A DNA stretch of 8,213 bases, from the NCBI GenBank assembly GCA_014379485.1, contig JACMLS010000397.1:1-8213 (forward strand), read 5' to 3'. Positions 6,601-8,213 of the stretch are shown here, one piece after another. The translations under genes were made by a program, and so were the position numbers. The notes below the pieces were generated by a model. It was given only the letters and a program-made list of their open reading frames with translations. It was not told the DNA's origin and ran no database searches. Source of the DNA: Bacteroidia bacterium. GTDB taxonomy: Bacteria; Bacteroidota; Bacteroidia; B-17B0; Aurantibacillaceae. The number at the start of each line of letters is the position of its first letter. Position 1 is the first letter of the stretch.

Positions 6601-8213
6601 GTTTTTAAATCTACCCTTGTTCATTTAGGACCCGGGCAGTACGAAACCGAAATTGTTTTTTCAGGTTCGCCCGTACTTACCACAAATTCTCCTTTCGGTT
6701 ATCTGTCATATAATACTATGACGCTGCCTCAGTTTACCGCCTTTGCTGATGCGCAGGTAGAAAAAGCTTTATTTGAAATTGCAAGCCGCGGGTTAAATTC
6801 TGACAATTACATTTTCACAGACATTTCTTATCCTTTAACTCCTTATAAATTTCAAATTGCAGATCATTGCGGCGATGCGATAGGAACCAGTGTTGAAGCT
6901 GATTTTAATGAAGCGCTTGCAGTAGCAATTGCAAATCACCAGGGCAGTGCATTACCACAGCAGATAGAGGTAATAGATTCTTCATTGAACAATAATTTCT
7001 ACGATGTGTTTTCAACAGAAGCCATCGGAGATCAGATTGTAATAAAACTTTCTCTTCTTACACCTATTCCTTCACTTGTTGTTGATGGAAAAGTGAGGTT
7101 CGGCGAGGCAGATTTCAATGTACTTTCAGTAAGCACCTCTGCGCATACACTTACAGTGAGCAGTAATATTACGCGCAAACTTTTTCCGGGTATGGCCTTT
7201 ACTATTTACGGGCCAAACATTCTTTTTCCAATAGTTTATATTGTAAAAGACACTTTACTTGTTGGAACTGATACTGTGATTACTATTGACGGGAAAGTAA
7301 AAGCTGAGAACTATACTTCTGCACAGCTTTCATATGTGCAGGAACTCGAAATTATTTCTGTAGAACAAAACGGATTGCTGCACGATTCAATTACTGTAAA
7401 AGGCGGTGCAGATGATGTGGCAATAAAACAAATGACAGAATTTCTGAGACTTAAATTCTTTTCTCATGAGGGGTTGCATATTGTAGAGCACGTGTTGCTG
7501 AGACCCAAATACAACAACAATGAATATATAAAGTACGGTGAAGGAGCAAAGTTTTTAGACACAAGTGCCAATCCGCTTGGAACCATTGTGTTTATGAAAG
7601 TAGCGCCGCTCTTTTCAATTGACCTTGCAAACAATACTTTTTTTATTACCGGAGATTTTACTACAGAACTCACTGCACTTACAGAAATTATAATTACAGA
7701 TTCTGAAGATGGTCTGATAGACGGAAAATACAATATACTTACTGTTGGTTTTACCGGAACCGAAACCGGAGTAAAAGTATTACAGGTAATTCCTACAGAT
7801 GCAATGACAGTGCTGGGTAATTTTAATTACCTGCACGAAGCGCCTATTGCGTCTTATGCTTTTGGCGGAACAAATCTTTTAATTCACTTACCGCCCCAGG
7901 TAGTTTCGGTTAAGTTTCCTGCAACCATTAAAGGTTCTGAAAATGGTGTAAACGACGGCAACTTTCTTATAGACTCAGTAGTCGGACCTAAGTTTGCCCA
8001 CATTGAGTTCAGTGCCCGCGAAACACTTATACAAGACAGGTTGCTCGAAGTAAATCTTGAGACCGATTGCGGAACCTGTAAAATAGATGATCCTTACTCA
8101 TTTCTTTTCAGTGTAATTCTTCCGGCATGGCAGGGAAGGTTTGCCAACCAGGAATTCCGAAGATTTTTTGACAGGTCATTGCGCCTTGAAACACCGGCGC
8201 ATCTTGTGCCAAG
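3661..8213 (+). CDS. Very large baseplate wedge protein of a contractile injection system (Afp12/Pvc12 type), 3'-truncated
   Basis: The frame runs from the ATG at 3661 to the right edge without a stop: 1,517 residues plus a partial codon. The start is 22 bases after the previous gene behind an A-rich leader (AAAAAGAAAAGATC). Motifs in order: DPGVTILEALCYAITDLGYR (45-64), typical of wedge N-termini; LPVCPVTFPDYRKLLID (94-110); IHVSDLINIIMDIPGVIAVK (423-442), a baseplate-J-like segment; LKGFMMFFDQLLVDFLAQLA (570-589); RRNRFLNHLMARFGEQFTDY (652-671); ASGLEKRISLLTG (723-735); EGLHIVEHVLLRPK (1270-1283); a CxxC at 1470-1473; and DPYSFLFSVILPAWQGRF (1477-1494) with LRLETPAHL (1507-1515). From memory, this order marks the second wedge protein of Bacteroidota eCIS, with the last block near the C-terminus, so little should be missing. 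Residues about 736-1265 and 1284-1475 are beta-rich expansions carrying internal repeats. It would pair with the upstream wedge protein. The family call is strong; the role of the expansions is unknown. Confidence 0.85.
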   Translation, partial: MAESITISGNPPELKSMQFGFLRDQGISRIQQLGGRIWTNFNLDDPGVTILEALCYAITDLGYRTSYSIPDILAPDPTLPPTDIKNFYTARQILPVCPVTFPDYRKLLIDVEVHDPEDKDCPFAGVKNAWIEIAPDNEIPVYLDEVNDKLVYTPVDPSDPKKIDIKVLYDVLLEFSTCDVLGDLNENTIEDTIKLYNAYPTTTSFDSKFSGIEVTVQAEFPRWDAPGIDWDDFDSVKGGLKNIVIDFARMPSNYKLDEYGLLPDKTVYLSISKTGFPPVNTTSIERQIDRLLTNPDGDNPLKNLVVLYQRKVKKVLQILCEVRKTIMANRNLCEDFFRIKALKVEEIALCADMIVETDADIERIEAQVYFEIANFLAPTVLFHTLDEMYAKGLRTEEIFEGPPLDHGFIDDSELAKADRKKSIHVSDLINIIMDIPGVIAVKNIQIANIPLDNIDNIPSKSVKWCLQLAFDKNYVPRLSIDRSTITFLKDLIPFKANEPRMRAILEDITKEQRKQKLHDITLDLPVPQGTFRSIEDYRSVQEEFPLVYGIGSPGLPANATEMRRAQARQLKGFMMFFDQLLVDFLAQLANVKDLFSMNGEKDADGNFVIDKTYFTESLLPFVPAVTDLLVNISTYPDELQRITESEELFDKRRNRFLNHLMARFGEQFTDYALLVYNISGPKAPEELLVDKLRLLENYPEISGCRFRAFNYESPCNIWHIDNASGLEKRISLLTGIDERTGNDLEFPFPYNVIGTEPNLSYSLQYGGPTELLYSVDTFESVSLLKLGIELLIINGIYDDKYVIMDFDGKIIPDNLTPFRPPLRVSIICGACEEHNELATDNGGYKTFLQADTALSILRPQALALFTDEYYNNPQSNRNNLECPEKNYFDTEPPIIDALSDPPSYTIKYNLYRDPFVFGPPNVVLLEGPFVGYGDCKLTEAIINVIPADFKIVLAGNFEKKIIAGDPVSIKDSVNNNGDYTVFKSTLVHLGPGQYETEIVFSGSPVLTTNSPFGYLSYNTMTLPQFTAFADAQVEKALFEIASRGLNSDNYIFTDISYPLTPYKFQIADHCGDAIGTSVEADFNEALAVAIANHQGSALPQQIEVIDSSLNNNFYDVFSTEAIGDQIVIKLSLLTPIPSLVVDGKVRFGEADFNVLSVSTSAHTLTVSSNITRKLFPGMAFTIYGPNILFPIVYIVKDTLLVGTDTVITIDGKVKAENYTSAQLSYVQELEIISVEQNGLLHDSITVKGGADDVAIKQMTEFLRLKFFSHEGLHIVEHVLLRPKYNNNEYIKYGEGAKFLDTSANPLGTIVFMKVAPLFSIDLANNTFFITGDFTTELTALTEIIITDSEDGLIDGKYNILTVGFTGTETGVKVLQVIPTDAMTVLGNFNYLHEAPIASYAFGGTNLLIHLPPQVVSVKFPATIKGSENGVNDGNFLIDSVVGPKFAHIEFSARETLIQDRLLEVNLETDCGTCKIDDPYSFLFSVILPAWQGRFANQEFRRFFDRSLRLETPAHLVP
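6499..8013 (+). repeat. About five divergent beta-rich repeats in the C-terminal half of the large wedge protein
   Basis: These protein-level repeats share a pattern of hydrophobic-x-hydrophobic, then (D/G)S, N-rich turn, (D/N)G, aromatic, x, hydrophobic. Copies: 6499-6663 (VSIKDSVNNNGDYTV), 6961-7050 (IEVIDSSLNNNFYDV, front half missing or diverged), 7141-7293 (FTIYGPNILFPIVYIV, turn sequence altered), 7615-7791 (IIITDSEDGLIDGKYNI) and 7873-8013 (ATIKGSENGVNDGNFLI). Several are preceded by a short 'FxIxGDF' type strand and followed by a strand like TEIVF or HIEFS. They lie between and beyond the conserved EGLHIVEHVLLRP block, so they look like inserted modules rather than core fold. Similarity was judged by eye only. 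Confidence 0.55.
6841..6942 (+). other. YegP/DUF1508-like beta-hairpin segment inside the large wedge protein
   Basis: Residues 1061-1094 begin PYKFQIADHCGDAIGTSVEA and continue with an alpha-helical stretch (FNEALAVAIANHQ). The arrangement of strand, polar G turn, strand ending in S, then helix resembles the short YegP-type (DUF1508) motif 'YxFxLxDxxGxxIxxS'. It could be an independent small module within the expansion. The match is a pattern resemblance only. Confidence 0.3.

Noticed and set aside
1..8213. Type VI secretion system or ordinary prophage as the source
   Set aside because: The large protein's motif order and size fit eCIS wedge proteins better than TssF/TssG, and no capsid, terminase, portal, lysis or integrase gene is visible. 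A prophage cannot be fully excluded from this window alone.
1..8213. tRNA, rRNA, CRISPR array, insertion sequence or origin
   Set aside because: Nearly all bases are coding in a single direction and no cloverleaf, regular DNA repeat-spacer pattern, terminal inverted repeat or transposase motif was seen.

Overview
The window looks like part of a contractile-injection (phage-tail-like) baseplate operon from a member of the Bacteroidota. It carries four genes, all on the + strand, separated by only 15, 48 and 22 bases, with almost no non-coding DNA. The Bacteroidota assignment is an inference. It rests on the AT-rich sequence, the A-rich leaders without a clear Shine-Dalgarno motif, and protein motifs I associate with extracellular contractile injection systems (eCIS; Afp, PVC and MAC/AlgoCIS relatives) of that phylum. 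No database search was possible.

Layout. Bases 1-1643 hold the 3' part of a baseplate J/gp6-like wedge protein (Afp11/Pvc11 type) that begins upstream of the window. It ends in an unusual acidic, cysteine-containing tail with a duplicated GIG(T/S)M motif. Bases 1659-3392 encode a 577-residue fibre-like protein with a short conserved N-terminal segment, five GxG-type shaft repeats, a tail-fibre-like C-terminal region and a final coiled coil. Bases 3441-3638 encode a 65-residue protein of unknown function, preceded by a small perfect inverted repeat. Bases 3661 to the right edge encode a very large protein (at least 1,517 residues, no stop reached). It has the motif order of the second eCIS wedge protein (Afp12/Pvc12 type), but its C-terminal half is expanded by beta-rich segments that include about five divergent copies of one repeat.

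How the genes may work together. The two large proteins would form the baseplate wedges around the spike. The fibre-like protein would attach to the baseplate or tail and contact a surface. The 65-residue protein may be an assembly or accessory factor, but nothing in its sequence proves this. The two features that depart most from a textbook eCIS cluster are the fibre and small genes lying between the two wedge genes, and the repeat-laden second wedge protein, which could expose an extra decoration on the baseplate rim. No RNA gene, mobile element, CRISPR array or convincing promoter or terminator was seen.
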